From positions 4,218,501 through 4,282,500 of the forward strand of contig NZ_CP041217.1 in NCBI RefSeq assembly GCF_006542275.1: a stretch of 64,000 nucleotides of DNA, written 5' to 3'. This document shows, piece after piece, positions 15,504-23,973 of the stretch (positions within the stretch are counted from its first letter, which is position 1; every line of letters begins with the position of its first letter). Both the position numbers and the translations under genes were made by a program. The notes beneath the pieces are model-generated. The model was not told the DNA's origin and did not search any database. It worked only from the letters and a program-made list of their open reading frames with translations. This DNA is from Saccharibacillus brassicae. GTDB lineage: Bacteria > Bacillota > Bacilli > Paenibacillales > Paenibacillaceae.

Positions 15504-17933
15504 GTGAAAGTATCGACGCAGTGGTTATCCGAATACGTAAGCATCGAAGGCGTGACGCCTGAACAATTGGCAGAGAAAATTACGCGCTCCGGTATCGAGA
15601 TCGACGAGATCGAGCAGCGCAATCAAGGGGTGCAGGGCGTAGTCGTAGGCTATGTCAAGCACAAGGAAAAACATCCCGACGCCGACAAGCTGAACGTCTG
15701 CACCGTCGACGCCGGAACGGGCGAAGACTTGCAAATCGTCTGCGGCGCGAAAAATATCGATGCGGGCCAAAAAGTGCCGGTCGCGGTCGTGGGCGCGGTT
15801 CTGCCGGGCAACTTCAAAATCAAAAACGCCAAGCTGCGCGGCGTCGCTTCGCAGGGCATGATCTGCTCGGCCAGCGAGCTTGGCATGAACGACAAGCTGC
15901 TGCCGAAAGACCAGCAGGAAGGCATCCTCGTGCTGCCGGAAGGCACCGAGATCGGCCTGCCGATCACGCAGGTGCTCGGCCTGGACGACGCGGTGCTGGA
16001 ATTCGACCTCACGCCGAACCGTTCCGACTGCCTCAGCATGATCGGCGCGGCTTACGAGACGGCGGCCATTTTGGGCCGCGAAGTGAAGCTGCCGGCGATC
16101 GACCTGATCGAGACGGGCGGCCCGGCTTCGGGCAAAGTGAGCGTTACGGTCGAGAACGGCGAACTGAGCCCGCATTACGCGATCCGCTACATTTCGGGCG
16201 TTCAGATCGGCCCTTCGCCGCAGTGGATGCAGAACCGGCTGATGGCCGCGGGCATACGTCCGACGAACAACGTCGTCGATATTACGAACTACGTTATGCT
16301 GGAATGCGGGCAGCCGCTGCACGCGTTCGACGCGGACAAGCTCGGGCCGGAGATCGGCGTACGTTCGGCGCGCGAAGGCGAAACGCTGACGACGCTCGAC
16401 GGGCAGGAGCGCAAGCTCGATCCGTCGATGCTGCTTATTACCGGCGGCGACCGTCCGGCGGCGCTCGCCGGCGTTATGGGCGGAGCCGAGACGGAAGTGA
16501 CGGCTTCGACGGTCAATATCGCGCTGGAATCGGCGCGCTTCGCCGGTTCCTCCGTCCGCAAAACGTCGAGAAAGCTCGGTCTGCGCTCGGAAGCGAGCCT
16601 GCGTTTTGAAAAAGAAGTCGATCCGTCGGCCGTCATCGCGGCGCTGGACCGGGCGGCGCTGCTGCTGTCGCGCCATGCGGGCGGAGCCGTGCTGCACGGC
16701 ATCGTGGAGAGCAAAAGCGGAGCGGTGACGGAGCAAAAGCTGTCGCTGTCGCTGCCGAAGCTGAACGCGTACCTCGGCACCGACATTTCGATGCTGGAAG
16801 TGAAAGCGATCTTCGCGCGCCTGAACTTCAAATGCGCCGACAGCGCGCAGGGCGTGCTGGACGTGCAGGTGCCGACGCGCCGCGGCGATATTACGCGCGA
16901 CGTCGACCTGATCGAAGAAGTGGCGCGGATTCACGGCTACGACAATATTCCGTCGACGGTCATCGAAGGACCGACGACGCCGGGCGCGTACACGAAGTCG
17001 CAATCGGTGCGCCGCGCGGTACGCCGCACGCTGACCCACGGCGGGTTCCATGAAGCGGTAACGTATTCGTTCACCCGCCCGGAGAACACGCAGCGCTTCA
17101 CCGCTTTCTCGGCCGGCAGCCATGCCGTGCCGCTGGCGATGCCGATGAGCGAAGACCGCAGCGTGCTGCGCACGACGCTGGTTCCGCTGCTGCTGGAAGC
17201 GGCGCAGTACAACCGCAATCGCAAGAACGCCGATCTGTCGCTGTTCGAAGTCGGCACCGTGTTCCACGGCAGCGAGCAAAAAGCGACGAAGCAGCCGACC
17301 GAACTGACCATGCTGGCTCTGCTTATGGCCGGCAGCCGCACGGACGAGACCGTAGGCGCCGCGGCGCGCAAAGTCGATTTCTTCGATCTCAAAGGCGCCG
17401 TGGAGAGCGTGCTCGGCGAACTCGGCCTGCAGGTCGAATTCCGCGCCGACTCGCCGGACGGATTCCATCCGGGCCGTTCCGCGTCGCTTTATCGGGTGTC
17501 CGCGCCGGATAAGCGCGTCGGCGTATTGGGCCAGCTGCATCCGCAGCTGCAGCGCGATTACGATCTCGACGATACGTACGCGGCCGAGATTTGCCTTGAC
17601 GATCTGTACGCGGCAGCAGCGCCGGAGATCGAATACCGCGATCTGCCGCGCTATCCGTCCGCGCAGCGCGATATCGCCGTCGTGGTCGACCTGAACGTCG
17701 AAGCTTCTGCGCTGATCGCGGCCGTCCGCGGTTCGGCGGGCGAACTGCTGCAGGACGTGCGCGTGTTCGACGTCTATACGGGAGACCGCGTCGCTGCCGA
17801 CAAAAAAAGCGTCGCCCTGGCTTTGACATACCAGCACGGGGAACGCACGCTGACGGACGAAGAAGTGGCGGCCGCCCAGCATAACGTTGTGACGGCGCTG
17901 GAACAAACTTTTGCGGCCGAATTGAGAAAGTAA
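15504..17933 (+). CDS. pheT: Phenylalanyl-tRNA synthetase beta subunit
   Basis: An 809-residue beta subunit, the usual length. Domains: N-terminal tRNA-binding OB fold (about residues 40-150; VVGYVKHKEKHPDADKLNVC), B3/B4 editing domain (about 200-400; PTNNVVDITNYVM, HAFDADKL), B5 domain, a degenerate class II core, and a C-terminal ferredoxin-like anticodon-binding domain (YPSAQRDIAVVVD to the end). The start is GTG with AAGGAAGTGA upstream. Co-transcribed with pheS and ended by the hairpin at 17953. Confidence 0.96.
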   Translation: MKVSTQWLSEYVSIEGVTPEQLAEKITRSGIEIDEIEQRNQGVQGVVVGYVKHKEKHPDADKLNVCTVDAGTGEDLQIVCGAKNIDAGQKVPVAVVGAVLPGNFKIKNAKLRGVASQGMICSASELGMNDKLLPKDQQEGILVLPEGTEIGLPITQVLGLDDAVLEFDLTPNRSDCLSMIGAAYETAAILGREVKLPAIDLIETGGPASGKVSVTVENGELSPHYAIRYISGVQIGPSPQWMQNRLMAAGIRPTNNVVDITNYVMLECGQPLHAFDADKLGPEIGVRSAREGETLTTLDGQERKLDPSMLLITGGDRPAALAGVMGGAETEVTASTVNIALESARFAGSSVRKTSRKLGLRSEASLRFEKEVDPSAVIAALDRAALLLSRHAGGAVLHGIVESKSGAVTEQKLSLSLPKLNAYLGTDISMLEVKAIFARLNFKCADSAQGVLDVQVPTRRGDITRDVDLIEEVARIHGYDNIPSTVIEGPTTPGAYTKSQSVRRAVRRTLTHGGFHEAVTYSFTRPENTQRFTAFSAGSHAVPLAMPMSEDRSVLRTTLVPLLLEAAQYNRNRKNADLSLFEVGTVFHGSEQKATKQPTELTMLALLMAGSRTDETVGAAARKVDFFDLKGAVESVLGELGLQVEFRADSPDGFHPGRSASLYRVSAPDKRVGVLGQLHPQLQRDYDLDDTYAAEICLDDLYAAAAPEIEYRDLPRYPSAQRDIAVVVDLNVEASALIAAVRGSAGELLQDVRVFDVYTGDRVAADKKSVALALTYQHGERTLTDEEVAAAQHNVVTALEQTFAAELRK

Positions 17934-17952
17934 GCAGTCTCCGGCAGGAGAA

Positions 17953-18031
17953 GGACAAAACCGCATCGAATTCTTCTAGGAATACGGTCCGCCGCGGACC
18001 TGCGTCCTGAAGAGGGATGCGGTTTTTGTCC
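17953..18031 (+). terminator. Terminator of pheST
   Basis: GGACAAAACCGCATC pairs with GATGCGG-TTTTTGTCC across an inner CGGTCCGC/GCGGACC hairpin, starting 19 bases after the pheT stop. Confidence 0.7.
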
Positions 18032-18298
18032 GTCGGTACCGAAAAACGCGGCCCGGCCGCGGCCCTATAGCAACTTTCGGGCGGCGAAGGCGTCATAACC
18101 CGATAGGCGGACTTTCGCCGGCGAGCGGAATCGGCAGTCTCCACCCGGAGTATGCCGGCCGCCGCGATCGTCCCGATCCATCCACCTTACACAACCGATA
18201 GGCGACTGAACGCCTGCGCGGCGGCATGCTGCCGACGCGCCATATAAGAAAATGTTGGACGTCAACACAATTTAAAACACGGAGAGGAGCGGGCGGAT
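18032..18298. other. Intergenic region pheT-zapA
   Basis: No convincing gene or known RNA. Two short near-copies of AACCCGATAGGCGGACT / AACCGATAGGCGACT lie at about 18098 and 18196. GGAGAGGAG at about 18281 is the zapA ribosome binding site. No clear sigma-A promoter was found. Confidence 0.5.
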
Positions 18299-21200
18299 AT
18301 GGCTGAACGAAAAACAGTCAGCGTAGAGATTTACGGAACGTCCTATAAAATTTTCGGCAGCAGCCAGGAGTATGTGAAGCGTGTCGCCCACCTGGTCGAC
18401 GAGCGCATGAGCGCGATCGCGGCCGGCCATCCGAGGCTCGATACGGTGCGGATTGCCGTGCTCGCCGCGGTCAATATGGCCGAGACGAACATCGTGAACC
18501 AGGACTTGCAGGAGCGGCTTGACGAGTCTCTGTCGCGCGCCGATCGCCTGGAGACCGAGACGGCGCAGCTGCGCGAACGGACGGCGGAGCAGGCTTCGGC
18601 CGAAGAAGCGCTGCGCGCCGAGAACGCCAAGCTTGCGGAAGCGGACCGGGAACTTGCGGCTCGCCGCGAAGAACTGCGCAAAGCGAACGCCGAACTGGAA
18701 CGGCTGAACGGACAGAAGCGGCAGCTCGAGAGCAAATTGGCCGAAGCGGAGAAAAGCGGCAGCGCGTCGCGCGACGCGCTGCAAAAAGCGGGCCGCGATC
18801 TCTCGGCGGAACGCGCGGCCAAGGAAGGGCTGTCCAGCGAGCTCGAAACGGCCCGTCTGGAACTTCGCCAAGGCGAAGAAGCGCTGGCCCACAGCCGCGA
18901 ACGGGCGGGAGCGTTCGAACAGGAACTCGAAGAACTGCGCGCCCGCCTGGCGGAGAGCGAGTCGAAGCGCGAAGAACTGGAACTCGAACTCGGCCTGCTG
19001 CGCGAAGAAGAGTCCCGCCTGAACGAGCTGAGCGCCGGGCTGGAAGCCCGCGTCTCGGAGCTGCAAGCGGCCGGCGAACGCGCGGCCGAGGAGAGTGCTG
19101 CGCTTGGCGCGGAGCTGTCCGCGCTGCAAGAAGCCGAAGCGCGGCTGCGGAGCGAAGGCGAGGCGGCTGCGCTGCGCGCCGGGGAACTGGAAGCAGGCCT
19201 GCGCGCGCTGACGGAAGTCCGCCAGCAGCTGGAGACGAGAGTCGGCGAGCTGGAAGACGGCGAGACGATCTGGAGCGAAGAACATGCGCGCCTGGAATCG
19301 GAACTCGGCGAGACGCGAATGCGCGAGCAAGAACTGTCCGAGCGGTACGAAGAAGCGCGCGGGCAGCTCGAAGAGCTGCGCGGACGGGAAGCGGCGGAGC
19401 AGACGCGCCGCGGCGAACTGGAAGCGGAGATTGCGGACGCGCGGCAGACGGAACAGGATCTGCGCGAAGAGCGCGAGCGGCTGCGCGAAGCGACGGACGT
19501 TCAGCGTCAGGAACGCGAAGCGCTCGAGCGCCGCGCGGCCGAATTGGCGGAAGCCGAAGCGGCCCGCGCTTCGGAGAACGCGGCGCTTGCCTCTGAACTC
19601 GAAGCGTGGACGCAGCGCGAAAGGTCCTGGCAGGCGGAGAAAGACACGTTCGAATCGCTGCTTGAGGAAGCGGAAGCTTCCCGCGGCGAACTGAACCGTG
19701 CGATCGAAGAACGCCAGGCGGAGACGGTTCGTCTCGGCGGCGAACTGGAGACGCTCGGCGAAGGCAAGCAGCGCCTGGAACTCGAACTCCAGACCGTATC
19801 GGCGGACAAAGAACGTCTGGAGCGGGAGTTGGAAAGATTGTCCGGGGATCGGGACCGGTTGGCCGGCGAATTGGCGACCCTCGGCGAGAGCCAATCGCGG
19901 CTGCAGCAGGAGTTGGAAGCCGCGGCGGGCGAACAAGCCCGGCTGCAGGACGAACTCTCGGCTGCGGCGTCGGACCGACTGCGTCTGGAAGAAGAACTGC
20001 GTTCGGTCCGCGAGCAGAAGCAGCTTCTGGAAGAGCGGCTTGAAGCGGCGCAAGCGGACACAGTCCGGTTCGAGACCGAGCAAGAGTCGCTGCGCGGCGA
20101 CAAGCGGGATCTGGAAGAACGTCTGGAGCGGCTGACGGCCGAAAAGGATACGCTGGAACAAGAATGGATATCGCTGAGCGAAGAAAAAGATCGCCTGAAC
20201 GGCGAATGGTCGTCGGCGAGCGCCGAGCGCGACCGTCTGGCGCAGGAGCTGGCCTCGCTGAACGGCGAGAAGTCCGGCCTTGAAGCCGAACTGCGCAGCG
20301 CGCAGGACCGGATTGTCTCCCTGGACGAAGAGCAGACCGCCCTCAGCGGACGGCTTGCGCAGTATGGGGAAGCCGAAGCGGCATGGGAACTTCGCCGCCA
20401 GGAACTGGAACAAGCGGCGGAAGAACGCGACGCCCGGATTGCCGCATCGGCACTCCGGCTCGGCGAGCTGGAAGCCGCGGGCCGCGAACTGGAACAAGTC
20501 CGCGTCCGCCTGGAAGATCGCGTGCGCGAGCTGGGCGAAAGCGAGGAGTATCTGACCGGCGAAGCGGTTCGTCTGGAAGAGGAAGTGACCGGGCTTGTCG
20601 GGCGCGAGCGCGCGCTGCAAAGCGAGATGCGCGAGCGCGAGACGGCGGCGGAGAGCCTGCGGTCGCGCATCGCGGAGCTCGAAAGCGAGCGCGGAACGCT
20701 GCAGGAGCAGCTTCGCGGCGAGCGGGAGAATGCCGCGTCGCTGAACGCGGCCCGAACCGAACTGGAAGCCGGCCTTGCGGCGGCGCGGCAGGAGCGCGAA
20801 GCGCTGCTTGCGGACAAGGAGTCCCTGTCCGCGGACCTTGCGGCCGAGCGCGAACAAGGCGCGCGGCAGGCGGAAGCCGAAGCGGCGCTGACGCTGCAGT
20901 TGGCGGCGCTGGCCGAGAGCGAAGCCGCGCTTGCGGACGAGAAGCGTGCGCTTGAAGGCGAATTGGAAGCGGCCCGCGCGGAAGCCGGGCGTCTGGCCGG
21001 GAGCAGGGAGCGCCTCGAAGACGAGCTGCGCGGCGCAAACGACCGGATCGGCGAGCTTGACGCTCAGCGGGAAGCGCTGGAAGCCCGCCTGGAAGCGCGG
21101 AGCCGGGAACTGGAAGAGACGACGGCGCGTCTGGAAAGCCGCGTCGGCGAACTGGGCGCAAGCGAAGAGGCGCTGACCGAAGAAGTGCTGCTGCTCGAAG

Positions 21201-22612
21201 AAGCAAAAGGCGGCCTCGAAGCGAAGCTGGCCGAAGCCGGCCGCTCGCTCGAAGCGCTGGAGCAGGCGCAGCGGGATTCGGCTGCGCAGTTGGACGAGCT
21301 GCGCGGACAAGCGGGCGAACTTGCGGCCGAGCGCGATACGCTCGCCGAACGCCTCGGCGAAGCCGGGCAGCGCGAGCGGGAGCTTGCGGACGAGCGTGCA
21401 AGCGTGCAGGCGGAGCTTGAGCGCGTGCGCGGCGAGCACGATTCCGCGGTGCGCCGCGGCGGCGAGCTGTCCAGCGAGCTGGACGGGCTGCGCAGCCATC
21501 TGGCCGGACTTGAGCAGCGCCTGGCGCAGATGTCCGGGGAACTGGACCGGTACGCGCAGCTCGAAAGCGAATGGACGGAAGAACGGCTGCGCCAGGAGCG
21601 CCTGACGGGCGATCTGGAAGAACAGGTCGGCCGCCTGCGCGAGCAGAAGGAAGAACTGGAACGCGGGCTCGAAGCGCTGAGCGCCGGGCAAGCGGAGCGG
21701 GCGCGGGAATACGCGCGGCTGGAGAACGAACTGGCTGCTTCCGGCGAACGGGAACGTTCCGCGGAACGCCGGGAAAGCGACCTTGAAGCGCAGCTTGCGC
21801 AGGCGCGCCGCGCGGCGGACCAGCTGAACGAACGCGCCGGCGGTCTGGAAGCGCGGATCGGCGGATTGGAAGCCGAGCTGGAACAAGCGCGGCTCGCCGG
21901 AAGCGAAGCGGCCGAAGCGCTGGAACAAGCGCGTCGGGAAGCCGAGAGTGTGGGCGAAGCCGAAGCGCAGTGGCAGGCGGAACGCGAACGGCTGTCTTCC
22001 CGCGTGGCGGAATTCGGCGGTCGCGAAGCGTCGTGGCGTATCGAGACGGCGCGCCAGCGCCGCGAACTGGAAGAAGCCGGCGAACGCGAACGGTCGCTCG
22101 TCAAGCAGAAGAACGCCGCGGAGCGCAAGCTGGAAGAAACGGTCGTACGCGCCCTGCAAGCTTCCGGCGAACAGGAGCGGCTGCAGGAAGAACTGCGCAC
22201 GCTGCGGGAGAGCGGCCGGGAACTCGAAGCGCGCAGCGCCCGGCTGAACGCCGAACTGGAACAGCTGAGAGCAAGCCGCGGCAGCTGGGCCGAAGAAAAG
22301 GCCGAACTGGAACGGCAATTGTCCGCCGCCCGGTCAGACGACCGGATGCCAGAGAGCCATGCGCCAGATATTCAGGCGCAAAGCGGGCAGGAACCGCCGG
22401 ATGCCGCCGCCCGGCAAAACGAATTGAGGCAGGTGACGGAGCAGTATGAAGTTCTTTCCCATCAGCTCCGCATTCTTCATGTCGAACGCGAAATGGAGAA
22501 AGAAAAGCGTGAAGAGGCCGACCGGGAACATGCCAAGCTGCAGCAGGAGTACGCGGCGCTGCAAAAAGAGTACAACGAATGGATGGAAATGCTGGAACAC
22601 GAGCAGCGGTAA
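18299..22612 (+). CDS. zapA: Giant ZapA-domain coiled-coil protein
   Basis: 1437 residues, against roughly 85-170 for usual ZapA. Residues 1-85 form a normal ZapA head (VSVEIYGTSYKIFGSS, HPRLDTVRIAVLAAVNMAE), known in the family to bind and bundle FtsZ at the division ring. Residues about 70-1345 are almost pure Glu/Leu/Arg/Ala heptad-like coiled coil with few helix breakers. Residues about 1348-1372 form a short flexible break, then a distinct tail ends in LQQEYAALQKEYNEWMEML, which resembles the C-terminal end of ordinary Paenibacillus ZapA as I recall it. Four related modules (LExRVxEL...EE) start near residues 246, 311, 738 and 945, suggesting growth by internal duplication. The frame is uninterrupted and codon use matches its neighbours, so this is not an assembly fusion. 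Followed after 8 bases by a diguanylate cyclase gene. Confidence 0.9.
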   Translation: MAERKTVSVEIYGTSYKIFGSSQEYVKRVAHLVDERMSAIAAGHPRLDTVRIAVLAAVNMAETNIVNQDLQERLDESLSRADRLETETAQLRERTAEQASAEEALRAENAKLAEADRELAARREELRKANAELERLNGQKRQLESKLAEAEKSGSASRDALQKAGRDLSAERAAKEGLSSELETARLELRQGEEALAHSRERAGAFEQELEELRARLAESESKREELELELGLLREEESRLNELSAGLEARVSELQAAGERAAEESAALGAELSALQEAEARLRSEGEAAALRAGELEAGLRALTEVRQQLETRVGELEDGETIWSEEHARLESELGETRMREQELSERYEEARGQLEELRGREAAEQTRRGELEAEIADARQTEQDLREERERLREATDVQRQEREALERRAAELAEAEAARASENAALASELEAWTQRERSWQAEKDTFESLLEEAEASRGELNRAIEERQAETVRLGGELETLGEGKQRLELELQTVSADKERLERELERLSGDRDRLAGELATLGESQSRLQQELEAAAGEQARLQDELSAAASDRLRLEEELRSVREQKQLLEERLEAAQADTVRFETEQESLRGDKRDLEERLERLTAEKDTLEQEWISLSEEKDRLNGEWSSASAERDRLAQELASLNGEKSGLEAELRSAQDRIVSLDEEQTALSGRLAQYGEAEAAWELRRQELEQAAEERDARIAASALRLGELEAAGRELEQVRVRLEDRVRELGESEEYLTGEAVRLEEEVTGLVGRERALQSEMRERETAAESLRSRIAELESERGTLQEQLRGERENAASLNAARTELEAGLAAARQEREALLADKESLSADLAAEREQGARQAEAEAALTLQLAALAESEAALADEKRALEGELEAARAEAGRLAGSRERLEDELRGANDRIGELDAQREALEARLEARSRELEETTARLESRVGELGASEEALTEEVLLLEEAKGGLEAKLAEAGRSLEALEQAQRDSAAQLDELRGQAGELAAERDTLAERLGEAGQRERELADERASVQAELERVRGEHDSAVRRGGELSSELDGLRSHLAGLEQRLAQMSGELDRYAQLESEWTEERLRQERLTGDLEEQVGRLREQKEELERGLEALSAGQAERAREYARLENELAASGERERSAERRESDLEAQLAQARRAADQLNERAGGLEARIGGLEAELEQARLAGSEAAEALEQARREAESVGEAEAQWQAERERLSSRVAEFGGREASWRIETARQRRELEEAGERERSLVKQKNAAERKLEETVVRALQASGEQERLQEELRTLRESGRELEARSARLNAELEQLRASRGSWAEEKAELERQLSAARSDDRMPESHAPDIQAQSGQEPPDAAARQNELRQVTEQYEVLSHQLRILHVEREMEKEKREEADREHAKLQQEYAALQKEYNEWMEMLEHEQR

Positions 22613-22620
22613 GGTGAGCC

Positions 22621-23721
22621 ATGGGTAACGTGGACCGGCTGAACCGGCAGATTCTGAACGCTTACTGGATCGTGGCGGCGATGGTATTCGTCGTCGAACT
22701 GTCGTATTTCCTGACCGGCAACGGCGGCGAAGGCCGGGCCGATCTGGTCTCGCTGACGGTGGGCAGCCTGCTCGTGCTCACGGTCGCGGCGCTGGGCGAA
22801 CTGCTGCACGCGTCGTTTCGCCGGTACGGCCGGCAGATCGTCGCCGGGGTCAGCCTGACGATGGCCTACATCAATTATTTGAATCTGGGCCTGTACACGG
22901 AAAACGCGCCCGGCATCCTGCTGATCTTCCCGATGTTCGTGCCGCTCATTTATTTCGACGGGAAGCTGCTGAACTTGTTCGGCACCGCGAACATCGCGCT
23001 GTACGCCGCCTTTTATTTTATCGTCGAGCGTCCGGTCTACGGCCGGGAGATCGAACATTTCCTGCTCATGGAATTCATGCTGGCGGCGGCGCTGCTGCTC
23101 GGGCGTACCGTTCTGATCCGCGCGATCGAAATCGGGCGGCAGGTCGAGCATTTGACCAAATCGCAGCAGGACCTGCTTGTCGATAATGCGGTCTCGCAGC
23201 GCCTGATCAAGACCGATGCGCTGACGCAGCTCTACAATCACCAGACGTTCTACGAATATCTCGAAGATCTGGTCGACCAATGCAAGCGCAACGGGCTGCA
23301 GATTCAGGTAGCCGTGCTCGATATCGACAATTTCAAAAAGATCAACGACACCTACGGGCATCTGATCGGCGATCTGGTGCTCAAGGAAGTGTCGATCCGG
23401 ATTCGAATGACCATTTCGCCGAATGACTTTGCCGCCCGCTACGGCGGCGAGGAGTTCGCGGTCATTTTCACGGAGAAAACGCCCGAAGAGTCGGCCGCTT
23501 ACGCCGAACGTATCCGCGAAGCGGTGCAGGGCGCCAACTACTCCTACATGGGCAACCATCCGGTTACGATCAGCGTCGGGTTGAGCGAATGCCTGCCCGA
23601 CGATACGCCGGAGAGCCTGTTCGGCAAAGCCGACGCGGCGCTGTACCGTGCCAAACGGTCCGGCAAAAACCGGGTCGAAAAGTACGACGCAAGCCGGGAT
23701 ACGGTCTCCCGGCGCGAATAG
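22621..23721 (+). CDS. Membrane diguanylate cyclase (GGDEF)
   Basis: A 366-residue protein with about six hydrophobic segments (residues 15-170), a short helical linker, and a GGDEF domain (about 195-355) with the active motif GGEEF near residue 275 and entry motif KTDALTQLYNHQTF. It would make cyclic di-GMP at the membrane. The N-terminal sensor has no clear name; it resembles a multi-pass MASE-like module. It starts 8 bases after the giant zapA stop and almost certainly shares its transcript. In Bacillus subtilis the comparable position between zapA and mutS2 holds cvpA and polX, so this gene appears to replace them here. Confidence 0.88.
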   Translation: MGNVDRLNRQILNAYWIVAAMVFVVELSYFLTGNGGEGRADLVSLTVGSLLVLTVAALGELLHASFRRYGRQIVAGVSLTMAYINYLNLGLYTENAPGILLIFPMFVPLIYFDGKLLNLFGTANIALYAAFYFIVERPVYGREIEHFLLMEFMLAAALLLGRTVLIRAIEIGRQVEHLTKSQQDLLVDNAVSQRLIKTDALTQLYNHQTFYEYLEDLVDQCKRNGLQIQVAVLDIDNFKKINDTYGHLIGDLVLKEVSIRIRMTISPNDFAARYGGEEFAVIFTEKTPEESAAYAERIREAVQGANYSYMGNHPVTISVGLSECLPDDTPESLFGKADAALYRAKRSGKNRVEKYDASRDTVSRRE

Positions 23722-23783
23722 AACATCCGGCCCGGCGCCGCCGCTTGCGGAGGCGATACGCAGGAATCCGGTCCGTTTCCGCC

Positions 23784-23833
23784 AAGCCTTTTCGAACATC
23801 CGGCCGATCCGGCCGGGTTCGGGAAGGCTTTTT
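23784..23833 (+). terminator. Terminator after the zapA-GGDEF operon
   Basis: AAGCCTT-TTCGAAC pairs with GTTCG-GGAAGGCTT, with an inner CCGGCC pair, followed by TTT. It lies 62 bases after the stop. Confidence 0.6.
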
Positions 23834-23973
23834 GGGCGGAGCGGGCTTCGCGGCAGCGCTAGAGCGGCTGCGCCGGATCGGCGATATACATGGTTTCCGG
23901 GGCCGTAATCCGGTATAATTAAGGGACGGGGTGCCTGCAGGGCCTCCAGAACCGATAAGGAGTTGTCACGTTC

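Noticed and set aside
15525..17966. 813-residue open frame antisense to pheT
   Set aside because: Mirror of a clear pheT; Arg/His/Gln-rich with no family motif.
18272..22318. 1348-residue open frame antisense to zapA
   Set aside because: Phe/Leu/Ala/Arg-rich shadow caused by the Glu/Leu/Arg codon bias of the real gene; no ribosome binding site or domain.
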